From Temnothorax longispinosus (Eukaryota > Arthropoda > Insecta > Hymenoptera > Formicidae), in the NCBI RefSeq assembly GCF_030848805.1, contig NC_092363.1, positions 17,888,600 through 17,952,599 of the forward strand: a stretch of 64,000 bases of DNA, written 5' to 3'. Each line of letters starts with the position of its first letter. Positions within the stretch are counted from its first letter, which is position 1. The position numbers and the translations under genes were made by a program. The notes under the pieces were generated by a model, which saw only the letters and a program-made list of their open reading frames with translations, was not told the origin of the DNA and did not search any database. Shown here piece by piece: positions 34,246-46,032 of this stretch.

Positions 34246-34770
34246 GTGGTAATCACGTTCGTCGAAACTGTCGTCGACAAAACGGCTAAACGTTGACCGT
34301 GGTGGCTATCGATTTTTTCAGAACTGTCCGGGAATTACGTGGCCGACGATCCTCGATGCAAAAGGCCAACTTAACCTGAACCTGAACCCGAACCTATTCT
34401 CATCGATGGATTACATTTTTTTGTACTACGACAATCAATCAGTCAATTGTTTAATCAACTAACGTATTACAATCTCTGTTGCTACAAATGACACAGTATG
34501 CTACCGTTTCTTGGAGTATCGGAGTTCAGAGGCGAACGTCACGCGACGCAAAGCTGCTGCTCTGCGACTATCTAGTGAGTATATTGAGAACTTGCATCTA
34601 TTAATTAATTTAAGATGCAATTTTATAAAAGCACTTTAATTCATGATTTTTATTTCTGTTATTATTATTTATTATTTAAGCCTTTTAATTTAATCGTTTG
34701 GTATCTCTATCTAAAGTATTTAACAATTCTTTTGCAGAATTGATAGAAAATATATTTAAAAGGCAGCGAC

Positions 34771-36732
34771 ATGTTTCGGGACAGCCAAAAGATCGTCGTG
34801 GAGGACGGGCTCGCCCCGTCCGCACCGTACGTCATAAACATTCGAATGGAAGATCTGTTGGAGAAATTGAAGCTGCTGAATTACGACGCGGAATTTGTGC
34901 ACGAGCTAAAAATGAAACCGATCAACAGGTGAGATAATCGCAATGTCGATACAATATATTTAATACCATTTAATACCTGATAAGATAATTGTAAACATTG
35001 TGAAAACAGGCATCACTTTGTAATTCCAACAAATCCCGGTGAGCAGTTTTACACGTTTACCTGCCTGGCCGCGTGGCTGATTAGAAAAGCTGGGAAAAGT
35101 TTTGAAATGCCGCAAGAATCGGACGATCCTAATTCCACGATAGCTCTGATCTTGGATTATCTCAGGGAGGTCGGCATACCTGTGGAATTCCCACCCAATA
35201 AGCTTAAGCAAGGCAGCGGGGAACACGCGGTTTACGTTTTGGATAATTTGGCTGACAATGCTTTAAAGTTGGCAGAATTCAAATGGAAAAGGTACGGTAT
35301 ATAATTAGCGTTTTTTCGTCGCAACTTTTACCAAGTTAAACGACTTATTAAAATTACCACCAACGATAGGGTAAATATCCCACCCGATGAGCCTTCTCCA
35401 GAACCGGAAATTGAGGATGACGACGCGGAGTTGATCTTGGAGAAAGTGGAGGAGGAAATGATGGCCGAGGAGTATGACGACGAGGATCAAGATGTCTTGC
35501 ACATAGACGACATTACGAAGCTTTATGGACAAAATACTGTAAGTAAAATTTTATTCTCACATAGAAGAATTGCGAATAATGCATAATACCGTTATCAAGA
35601 TTGTCAACTGGTTTTTTTTTACGTTTCAGCGCGAGACGCAAAAGCTAGACAGCATTTTGGAATCTACGACTAATAGGGAAGAGTGGCAATTAGAATTGGA
35701 AAAAGTTCTACCTCGTTTGAAAGTGACTGTTAAGACAGGTAATGTCTTTGAGCGAAAATTGATTAGCTAGAACGAACACCACTGTATATTATAATTTGTT
35801 GCAGACTCGAGAGACTGGAGAGCGCATCTCGAGCAGATGAAACAATTGCAAACGAATATTGCGACTAATCTGACCGGCACGAAGGCTCACTTGAACAAAA
35901 TCTATACCGATATCGGAAATACTTTAGACAAGATCAAAACTAGAGAAACTTATCTTAATAGGCAGCTCGAACCGTCTTTAACACAATACCGCTCACTGCA
36001 AGTGAGTTTACGTTTAAATTTATAATATTTTTAGTGACCAACCGTTTTAATTGATTGACTCATTGACTGCGTTAAATTCCTTATGTAACCTGAGTTTTTG
36101 TTCACTAACGTGCTGAGGATGACCCAAAGACAGGGTCGAAACATACGCTAATTTCATTTGAATATTCTAGATTGTAATAAATTATATAGCGTACTAATTA
36201 TCGCGCCCGGCTTTTATTGTCATGTTTGTTAATGTTGTTTGATTTTATAATATTTTTATGTTATATATTATTTTCGTATATATATTATATTTTTTATACG
36301 TATTATTAAGTTACACATGCAGAGTGACATGTGAATTTATAATTAATCTAGGAAGAATTATCAAAAATCAAGGAACAGTACAGAGACGTTAGTGGCGGCG
36401 TTACCGAACGGACACGGATGCTTAATAAATTAATGGAGGAGTTGGAACACATAAAGAGAGAGATGGATGAGAGAGGATCCAGCATGACAGACGGCAGTAA
36501 GTATGAAATTAGATATTCCATCAGATTTAAGTATCTTATAATTTCACCCTAAAATAATTCCTCAGCGCCGCTTATTAATATAAAGAAGACAATCACGAGA
36601 ATGAAGAACGAGATCTCCGAGATGAATATTCGAATCGGCGTGTTAGAATACAGCTTGATGTGCGCGCGAGTACGGGATCGGACGCAGCTGCGGGAGGACA
36701 TGAACAGCACGAGTGCCTCGGTGATAATTTAA
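34771..36732 (+). CDS. IFT57: Intraflagellar transport protein 57 (Hippi/che-13 family)
   Basis: Seven coding exons join in frame: 34771-34928, 35010-35291, 35370-35538, 35630-35738, 35805-36001, 36352-36496 and 36566-36732, giving 408 residues, close to the 429 of human IFT57. The N-terminal part holds the calponin-homology-like fold: MEDLLEKLKLLNYDAEF, FTCLAAWLIRKAGK, GSGEHAVYVLDNLADNALK. An acidic stretch (PEPEIEDDDAELILEKVEEE) follows, then a C-terminal coiled coil (KMKNEI-like heptads; EEMDERGSSMTDG, INIRIGVLE-like segment). IFT57 is an IFT-B subunit that with IFT38 links kinesin-II cargo trains. The start is placed at the first ATG of the exon after a 5' UTR intron. AATAAA lies at 37,041-37,046. 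Intron 5 carries a hammerhead-like motif. Confidence 0.93.
36002..36351 (+). other. IFT57: IFT57 intron 5
   Basis: A 350-base intron between two coiled-coil exons. Its first half holds a hammerhead-ribozyme-like core (listed separately) and the second half is AT-rich without visible structure. Confidence 0.8.
36109..36150 (+). ncRNA. Hammerhead-ribozyme-like core in an IFT57 intron
   Basis: CTGAGGA is followed by one extra T, a five-pair stem (GACCC-AAAGACA-GGGTC) and then GAAAC. This is the order of the hammerhead catalytic core (CUGANGA, stem II, GAAA). A minimal stem III (A-U around CA) and a few pairs for stem I (GTG with CGC) can be drawn. The extra base before stem II departs from the consensus. 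It is probably a retroelement relic; Penelope-like elements carry such motifs. Confidence 0.45.
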
Positions 36733-39700
36733 CGCGCACGTCGTGTGCACATCTTTGTTATTTATATTCACATACTTCAATCCGTCCAACACGTGTGATG
36801 TCACGTACGAATGTCTAGTCTTGAGTGGTCTTGAGTATTGTCAACACGGGTCCAATTACGCTGCCCCCAACGAAGTTGCGACAATGCAACTACGTAGAAC
36901 TGAAGGTACCGCATCGACTGCAGTAATGGAGAACGTGAATTTCTCGTTACACACTTTATACTCTTATACTTAATTAGCTCGCAATTGTCAACGATGGGTT
37001 GTCTGTCGACACCGTCACAGAGTTTCAATTACAGTTAAATAATAAAGCGTGTTCTTCGGTTGTTTTTTTTTACCCAATGTGATCTTAACTCACTCTTGTC
37101 TTATCTGATTCGAAAACACCCTCCCTCCCTTCACTTTCCGCAGCTCCTGTATTTTTTTTCTGCGGATATCGCATTCGTGACTCTGGAAATTGTCGATCAA
37201 CGATCAATGCGCGCACACACGCAACGATGGTGAAAGAATACGGATATGTGTGTGCGTGCGAGAGCGTGTGCGCTGCGCTGCGTCCGCGACTTCAGTCGTG
37301 GCGCGAGCTCGCGTGTATCCGCGCGTTTGTTTCGCGACTCGAGAGTCTTGAGCGTCACGCACGTCGGTGCACCGGCGAAACGAACGCGGGAGGCGCATCT
37401 CGATTTCGAAGACAACAGGTGCGTAGGAAGGATCCTTTTGTTTTGATTGAATCTACGCGATCCAGCTGGTCTCTTATCGAATTCCCCGAATTTTGCGCCG
37501 TTAATATCGATGCTATGTCGAGATGAGGCAATACGAGACGATCGCTGAAACGATATTACGATCGACAAATTCTCCAATTATCTCGTACATCCATCGGCGA
37601 ATCGATCGCTATAATTGAATCGCGGAAACACCCTTGTTTGCCGATTCAAGGATTGATTACGTTGCAGACGTAATTGCTTTTATCGTTCGTAACAAAAAAA
37701 TTTCGCCGACGATTAGTGTTTGCAATTACGCGCTGTTATAATAAAGTGCTAATCGAAAATGTATCGACAGGAACGATAAGAAAATTAATCTTGACGGGAC
37801 TATGGCTATTTTTATTACGCACTAGTATCAATATAGCGTAATTTGTTGTTTTACGAAGGGACATATATAGATTTGAGTTTAATCTCGTTTACGTAATAAA
37901 TGCGGAATTTATGGGAACGGCCCCTTTTTATCATTCGCATTTGTGAAGCAATCAATTCTTGTGAAGCAAGATTCTCTGGAAAACTAAAAAATGGAAATTA
38001 AAAACATGTTGCGACACGCGATTTGTTAAATCGTAATCTTCAAGCGTAGCTGAGATCATTATACGAATGAAACGTGAATCGTGTGCCGTTTCTCCATCTG
38101 GTCGTGTAGCAGGATATGATAAATAGCTTCCTTTCGGATGCATGTGTTTGAGTCGTGACACGCAATTACCGGAGAGATATTTTCTCCTCATTGCTTTCAC
38201 TTTCACAATTTCTTCATGTTTATAACGCATCCGACATCAGCCAAGCGCGAAAAATTTTAAGCAATCTCGCTGACATTTGCAATGTATATTAAACTGTAAC
38301 AATATTTGTAATAACCAAAATAATAAATATAAGTGATATAATGGATAAAACAAGCTATATATAATAGGAATAAATAATTAATAAATTTCTTTGCAATTAT
38401 TCTGTTTATGCTGTAACCTATACTTTCTGTTGATTATGTTTTGTACGTTATATAATTTTGTATATTATGTAACATACTAAAAAAGTTTGGAAGACGAGCT
38501 ATATATACATATATCGAACGTTGTGCAAATGAAATTGCTTCAAATGCACATATTCTTTTTACACCGGAGAGATATGTAAATGAGTTTAGATAGGAAAGTC
38601 TAAAATACGAGTACTCCGCGATGAATCATAGAATGAAAAAAAGTTTGTGTCGCGATATCTACGTAATAAGATATAACTATCAATAGGTGTTAACGATAAA
38701 TATATAGAGCATTACGTAAATGAATTTTATGATCATTGAGAAGTAGTTATTAGGTTTAATAATTGCTCAATAAATGTAGAAGAAAAAAACAAAATATTGC
38801 TTAATCCGACGAGTTTCAGTATAAAGTTATTTTACTTTATTACGGAACTCATTGATATTCATTTATAAGTTTCCAAATATAATTTTTAAGAATCTAGATT
38901 TTGAAGAATTTATGCTATTTTTTCGGCCGAAATTCAGGTTTTCACGGAGTTCGCAATAATTTTACTGTCCAAAGTCATCTGAATTATATTTAATAATTCC
39001 TTTCGAGTGAGTAAGTTAACGTGACTTATTTTGCGAATATTTATCATCGACTACATGATACTCTCGGAATAGTATTTGGTCATTTTCCGTTCGACGTATT
39101 AATTGAAAAAATCGTTGGTGCAGGCACGTAGTTTTTATCAACGCCTCGAGCGATCCGCAAGTATTGTTTCACGTATCTTTCACGCCTGCAATCGCATGAA
39201 TAAATCTGAACTTTGAGCGGCAAAGGATAGACGCGGTGCTTATTAATATAGTCATGAAAAAATACTCCTTTCCTCCTACTCATTCCATTATTTGTTCCAC
39301 CAAGATCCACGATTAGTCATTAATTCGTCATCCAGCGCATTAATATCTGCGCTCCATTTGCGCATTGCGCTCGTTATGTAAAATAGTCTTCGACTTTTCT
39401 ACACGGAAGCTGCACGTCATAATCTCACGAAATGGTCGATGCTGTCGAGATGACCGTCTTAGAAAACGGCGAGGATGTAAAGTAAGGTGTATATAGTTGG
39501 GGAATGGCACAGGAAGAGACATCGTGTGTGCTAAAAGGAAGACCGCGAATAGGATCGCACTAACAGGTGCCGGTTACACAGTTCCTCGCGAAAATCTCGA
39601 TATTTCTAATTCATCGCTAACTCATCAAGGGAATCAACATCATCTGATCATCTGTGTGCTTGCAAGCTACTCGCAATCAATCGATAGTGAATTAAGAGAA

Positions 39701-42700
39701 AAAAATCGCGTACGAAGCCCGGAATTGTATTCAAAGCTCTTCTCGCGTTTCAGTTTCGTTTGTACTCGCGCGATTTGTTTTTGATGCGATAAATGTATAA
39801 GATTACCGATTGTCATTTCGTAACGTGCCGTTTTTAATCTAGAGAAGTTCAGGGAATATTGATCTCGGTAGATTGCCCGAATGAATTTATCGTACAAAAT
39901 AAGATTTCCATCGTTGTCGAAGGTATGTCAGGGGAGATCGAAGAAATATCTCGTAGCTGCCGCGAAGGAGATCTTATCTTAACTTGATAAAACTAAGGCA
40001 ATCCGTTTGTCTTTCATAATATTCAATTTTATCGGAAATAAAGCACTCGAAATCTAACAATCGATACCGACATCACTCTCGGCCCGTTCGTCATCATCGA
40101 TATTCTCGATTAGTGACTAGACTTTGTGCCTAACAGTTATTTAATTGTAACACACGGATAAGCATCCACGCCGGAGAGATACACGGAAATAATATTTTGA
40201 TTTCGAGAAACGGCGACTTTCTATTCTATTTGTTGTGACCATTAGTGTGAAAGTAACTCGAGGATCGCGCCTGAAACGTGCAACTAATTTCTCGGTGGAG
40301 AGGAAGGCAGCCCGCTGTATATTTTACTTCTTCCTCGGATTCTTTGAGACATCCGAGGGAGTAGAAAAATGGCTGAGATCGAAATGTCAGTCCCAAAGGA
40401 GCCCTCTCCTAAAACGCGCATGTATGCAACTTCTACGGAGACGTCAGTGCGGTAAGAATCTTCGCGAGTCAGTGCAATTGAAATATCTCTTATTGTTAAA
40501 AACCGGCAACACGTTTCCATTTATACCTACCGACTCTTTAAATTTTCTATAATAAAACCTTTTCGAACGAAAAACCGTCAAAGATTGGACATATCGGAAT
40601 AAAAAACACATTCAAAAGTATAGAATATGATTTTTGGATAATATTTCTAGAGTTATAAAATATATCTGTCAAATTATAAGGACATCTAATGAAATCACAT
40701 TTTTAGATATTTCTTCTAACTTCTTCCTAGTCTATTTATCTTGTTCATCATCGTATCAATCCCTTTTTATTTCTTTTTCCCCGCAATTCTATTTCTGATA
40801 GACGTGTATGTTATGCATTGAATGAATCATAGAGAACATTATAGAAATTTATTTATTCGTTACGTACGCACGTAAAAAGGAACGAGGAAGATAATTACTT
40901 CAGGAAAATCGTAAACATCGTGAAAACCTTCGGGCAGGAAAGCAGGAGTAGCAGAAGAATAGAAAATTGGAATGTTGTCGGAAATGTCCCGATAGAAGAG
41001 AAGCTTCAACGATTTCCGAACACTAGATAAATTTCGATACGCTAGATAAGTTTCTTTATCGTTAGTTATCGCAGTTTCTGTAATTGTTATTTCAAATATT
41101 TCTGTAACTACGTAGTCAGCGCTGAAACAAGTAAGCAGCCGTCTAATTAAAATAATGTTCGAAACAATGGCATCGCCAGTCATCGCCCACCGTTCGTCCA
41201 GTATAATTAACACTTTCGCTTATAAAAAATTCTGCGGAGAGTATAACGTTCGGTATATATACTATTTCGTAAAGATGTAAGATTCATATCGCTTTTCATA
41301 AAAAGCAAATTAATGGGAAAGTTGAGAAACTGACTGAAAAACCAACTGACGAAAAACTAGATATATAAATTAAAGAGTTTACGGTATTAAAATTTATAAT
41401 TTTGGGAGTGGAGAGAATTTAAAATACAATAGTATACATTTTACATATTATATGTAAAACAATAAATTATAAAATATTTTATATAAAACATATTTTTATA
41501 TAAAATATAAAAAATATATTTTATATATAAAAATTCCTCAATTCATACATACTTCAAAATAAAGAATTTACTCCAGTTTGAATTCTTCGTATTATATCAA
41601 AGTAGTAATATTTTTAATTGATACAATGATTAATACAATATGATACACATTTTAATCATGATTTGGGTAGCTTGTTAGTTGTTATTTTATTTTAAACATT
41701 CGCACGTTTTGACACTCGCTCTGTCGAGCAGCAACGCATACTTTCCTTCACATCTCCGACGTTCAATGATTACATCATTACGTCTCAAGTAAAAAACAAA
41801 AGAATAGTTTCATCTATATAAGAAGCTACAATATGCCGCTATATATGCAGAGTATCGAGTGTAGAAAGTGTGCTGGTAGTGCAGTAGAGAAAATAGAAAA
41901 GTAGAGAGATCTGCATTCGTCTTCCGATGATATTTTGTAAATTTTTCGGCAAGGATGTGACAAAATAACGATCTTCCGCGATCGAGATGCACTGCTGCAG
42001 GCTGTTTAACGCGAGACAAAATTTGATGTCTCGTATCTCGCCCGTTCTCGATTGTTACCGAGATAAACAGCGGTAAGATAGGTTAGCGTACACACCCGGT
42101 ATATGGGATGGGACTCCGTACTCCGTGTCTTTGCTCCGTACTCCGCCAGCCCAATTACGGGTCTCGCGAACGTCGCTTTTCCGCGGGGAGATACCTACAT
42201 TGATGAATTTATTAAATCATTGAAATCGCCTTGTTTACGTTCCGTTCGACTCCAAATGACATGCAACGCATACAGTGTCCACGAAGTACCGCAGAATGCT
42301 CCTTACGCGAGCGGGACCGACGGCTACGCGTTTCTGGAGTTACTTAATTCCAATTAAAACGTTAATCAGAGCGTAATCAAAGCGTAACGAGTTGACTTTC
42401 ACCCGATCACAACGATTTCAGTCAACGCGCAAACGTTTCACGTCAGAGACGTTTGCCTTGACCACCCGATATACATTCCATTTTCTCAGATAACTTTTGC
42501 ATGCATACCTAGCTGTCATTCACTGACTGATTTTGCACGTAACCGCACGACTAGTGTAACAACATGCATTATTTGTAAGAAGCTTTTCCTTAAGTTCCTA
42601 ATAATTAATAAAAATCAATCTTGATAATTGACTTATCCGTCAGGAGTCAGATAAGCTTTTGAGCTTACATTCCTGAATTACATTTGAGCTTATATTTGAC

Positions 42701-43258
42701 AAAATATCTACAATTTGCTTGCTTTTGTGCAGACAGTGGTCAGTGATATCGCAAAAACTGAAAAGATCGCGATTTTCAATATAAATATATTCCTTATAAA
42801 AATATTCCTAAATGTATCATAACCTTTTTTTTTCTCTCTCTCTCTCTCTCTGTCGCAATATGTTACTCTAACTCCAACTCTAATTAAAATATTTTTGTAG
42901 CAAAACGATACAGTTTGCCCATCTCTCGTAGATAACAATTTGTGTCAAAATTCCAGCTTTCTGACATAAAATCCTCTTTTTGCTCATGTTCACAAAAGAC
43001 ATTCTTAAAGTATTATAACCTATCACAAACATATATTGTTCTGAAACTCTGGGATTTATCTATTTTATGATGTTCGACGAGACATTTATTTTACGATGCT
43101 GAATGGAACTTCTGTTTACTCCAAACAATTTTAATTTTCTATAAATTACGTGGCTAAAGAAATGCCATAGTAATTGATCTTCGTGTGTACAGCGAATAGA
43201 AGTTCTCGTGTCGTAAAAGTTGAGAGAAATACTGATTATTATTTGTTTTATTTTTCAG
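36733..43258. other. Long non-coding stretch between IFT57 and the CD36-type gene
   Basis: Starts with the IFT57 3' UTR. A CpG-rich island at about 37,200-37,440 ends in a plausible donor (GACAACAG|GTGCGTAG) and could be a non-coding first exon, perhaps of the CD36-type gene, whose coding start follows an acceptor at 43,257-43,258. A very AT-rich self-complementary block lies at about 41,455-41,540. No open frame here has a recognisable domain; frames at 40,235, 40,860 and 42,103 look like chance. Confidence 0.45.
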
Positions 43259-43277
43259 ACCTTTAGTTCCCGTAAAA

Positions 43278-46032
43278 ATGGCGCGATCCTACAAAAAAGT
43301 TCTCATCGTCTCAATCGTCGGTTTGGTAATTACGCTTCTTGGCATAATCGTAGGAGCACTCTGGGTCACTATGCTATATGACTTGACATTTGCAAAGGTA
43401 TATTCAAGAACCAGAGGAACTTTATCTCAAACGATATATATATATAAGTAAGGATCGCATATTAAATAATCCATAAATTTTTTTTCATGCAGCTATTGAC
43501 GTTAACGTCAGAGTCTCTCACTTTTAATTTCTGGGTGAAGACTCCTATTCCGATGTACTTCAAATTCTACATGTTCAATTGGACTAATGCGCAGGAGTAC
43601 TTTCAGACTAAGTCAGTGAAACCACATTTTCAGGAATTGGGGCCTTACGTTTTTCGGTAACGTAACTTCCATAACATTTCTGCTACTTTTCAAAAGTGCA
43701 GGACATGAATACTAAGATGTGTGCACGTGTCTCTTTCGCAGAGAAGTCGATACTAAGGTACGCCGCGAATGGAATTATGACAATGGAACTGTCACGTTTC
43801 AAAGGAGGAAGACTTGGGTCTTTGAAGAGTCCCTGTCCAATGGGAGTCTAACTGACGAGATTACCAACTTAAATCCAATAGCTGCGGTAAGGAACGATTA
43901 CTTTGTGATAATTATTTGGCAACTAAATCCGCATAATTTTCTATCGATATGTTTACACTGTAATATTCAATTTTAGACGATCGCGTCTTCGATAAAACAT
44001 AAGTCTCCGTTTATACGTAAGATAGTAAACAGGGTTATGGTGCGTTTAGGGGAGAAGTTAGTATTTACTAAAAGCGTGAACACGCTGTTATTCAAAGGGT
44101 TCAATGACACGTTGTTGGACATCGCGCGAAAGATGAAAGTGACCAATTTACCGGATTCTAAATTCGCCTGGTTCTACGGGGTGAGTTCAATGAATCGAAC
44201 CTTACGCATCGAGCAATTTGACATACGAGTAGTCTCAAATATGATCACGGAAACCATTTTTTTTTCTTACAGAGAAACGAGTCGGATAGCTACGACGGCA
44301 CATTCAACATGTTAACCGGTACAACCAACTTGTATGATATGGGAATGCTGAAAGAGTGGAATTACAGTAATCGGACGAATAATTACGAGGGTTCGTGTGG
44401 TAGGATACGTGGATCGTTGGGGGACTTTTGGCCACCTGAAATACATAATACAACAGTATCTATATTTGTCCCTGATATTTGCACGTGAGTACTAAAAGAC
44501 ATTATAATACATATCATTTAAGTTAACATGGAAACCTGTGTTAAATTGTGTTAAATTGTCTTACGAATGATGCACTACTTTAATTATTAAATATCCATTT
44601 GCTGAATTTCGCGCTGTTAATTTTTATATCAAGAATATAAAAATATAAAAATTTTAAAACGATCAAATTACGATTAAATTTTGAACAAATTGGAGTACAT
44701 GTGCTCTTTATATATCTTATTATATCTATTAAATATTATTTATTAATATAAGTTATTTATATGGAGAAATAGTAACGAATTGATACTAAAAATTAATTTT
44801 AATTCTTTCATAATCAAATCTTCAATAATGATTAATGAAAAAATACGTATTAAAATTTGTTTATTGTTCAGGTCTATGGATTTGTCAATTCACGAAAATA
44901 CAACGAAATATGAAGGTCTAACAGGAAATAAGTACATCGGAACGAAAGATATGCTCGATAATGGTAAAAATGTACCCTCGAGACAATGTTATTGTCCCAA
45001 TGGGGATTGTGGACCTAGCGGAACGTTAAATATTTCATCTTGCAAATTTGGGGCGCCGGCTTTCGTTAGTATGCCGCACTTTTATCTAGCAGACCCGGGC
45101 TACAGGGAGAACATAACGGGGATGTCGCCGAATGAGCAAAAACACGAACTATCGATCGTCCTGGAACCGGTAAGTATCTTATATAAAGTATTACTGTGAA
45201 TGCAAACAGCAAGTATGTGACGAATATTACATGAAAGAAATTTTAAAGACCACAGGTATTCCACTCTTAGTTAAGGCTGCCCTGCAGTTAAATATATTGC
45301 TTGAACCAGTGGAAAATATGAGGTAAGTAGCAAGCAGACACAGCATAGATAAATTATTAGCACATAAAAAAATTTCATAAGACAAAAAAGAAGAAAGATA
45401 TTATTGGAAAAATAACAGACCGTTATGAAAGATTATGACAACTTGAGGAAAGAAAACGAAATTTTCTTGAGCTATTACTATATCTATACAATTAACAACA
45501 AAATTTATTATTAATAGAAAAATATCCAAAGTGAGACGAATTTCCATTCCATTTAAAATGTTGATTTTTAACAATGTTTTATATCGAAACTGCTTTGAGT
45601 AATTAAAACCAAAACGTCTAAATTGTTGGAAAAGATACTGTAATATTGAATATAATTATATTAAGGATCCTATTTGGATATGCGCTATAGTTTTTCTATG
45701 TGTGCGCAGACCTGTAAATAATTTGATAACAGATGAGAGAACGTTTGTGTTTGCAATTTTTCAGCATGTTCGAGAATATAAACATGACTTACATCCCGAT
45801 GCTGTGGTTTACTCAAGAGGCTAATATAACTGCCGATTACGCGAAACAAGTTCAGTTACTTTTAATTCTTCCGTCATTAGGTACTGTGACCTTTTTTGGT
45901 ATAGGGGGAATCGGAATTCTAATATTCTTTATCGGACTCTTCGTTTATGTGCGACAAAGATGGAGAGGAGAGGAGACTCAAGTATTAATATCCAAATACG
46001 ATGGCGATGTTAGAACAAGAAACGAAATGTAG
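43278..46032 (+). CDS. CD36-family scavenger receptor, croquemort-like
   Basis: Eight exons join in frame: 43278-43397, 43493-43656, 43742-43886, 43977-44180, 44273-44484, 44872-45169, 45249-45322 and 45765-46032, giving 494 residues, the usual size. The architecture is a short cytosolic N-terminus, TM1 (VLIVSIVGLVITLLGIIVGA), a large N-glycosylatable ectodomain, TM2 near the C-terminus (TVTFFGIGGIGILIFFIGLF), and a short basic tail. Family landmarks are PIPMYFKFYMFNWTNAQEY, ELGPYVFREV, a cysteine cluster (QCYCPNGDCGPSG) and the hallmark GAPAFVSMPHFYLADPGY. Croquemort-type receptors act in uptake of apoptotic cells or bacteria, and related members move lipids and carotenoids. Exon 7 uses the acceptor TTTTAAAG, which restores EP-TTGIPLLVKAALQLN. 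The coding start lies just after an acceptor at 43,257-43,258, so a separate 5' UTR exon exists upstream. The exact insect subfamily is not settled by eye. Confidence 0.92.
44485..44871 (+). other. Intron 5 of the CD36-type gene
   Basis: A 387-base AT-rich intron; the splice completes a threonine codon before SMDLSIHENTTKYEG. Nothing else seen. Confidence 0.8.
45323..45764 (+). other. Last intron of the CD36-type gene
   Basis: A 442-base AT-rich intron that joins VENMR to SMFENINMTYIPMLWF. Nothing else seen. Confidence 0.8.

Larger units (their letters stand above)
32437..34770. other. Intergenic region between IFT43 and IFT57
   Basis: Contains the IFT43 3' UTR, a 76-base hairpin (32,809-32,884), one weak small open frame (33,211-33,408), an X-box-like palindrome (34,230-34,245), and a likely 5' non-coding exon of IFT57. 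That exon ends at a donor near 34,574 (TCTA|GTGAGT). The next exon begins near 34,738 after TTTGCAG and contains the IFT57 start codon. Confidence 0.5.
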
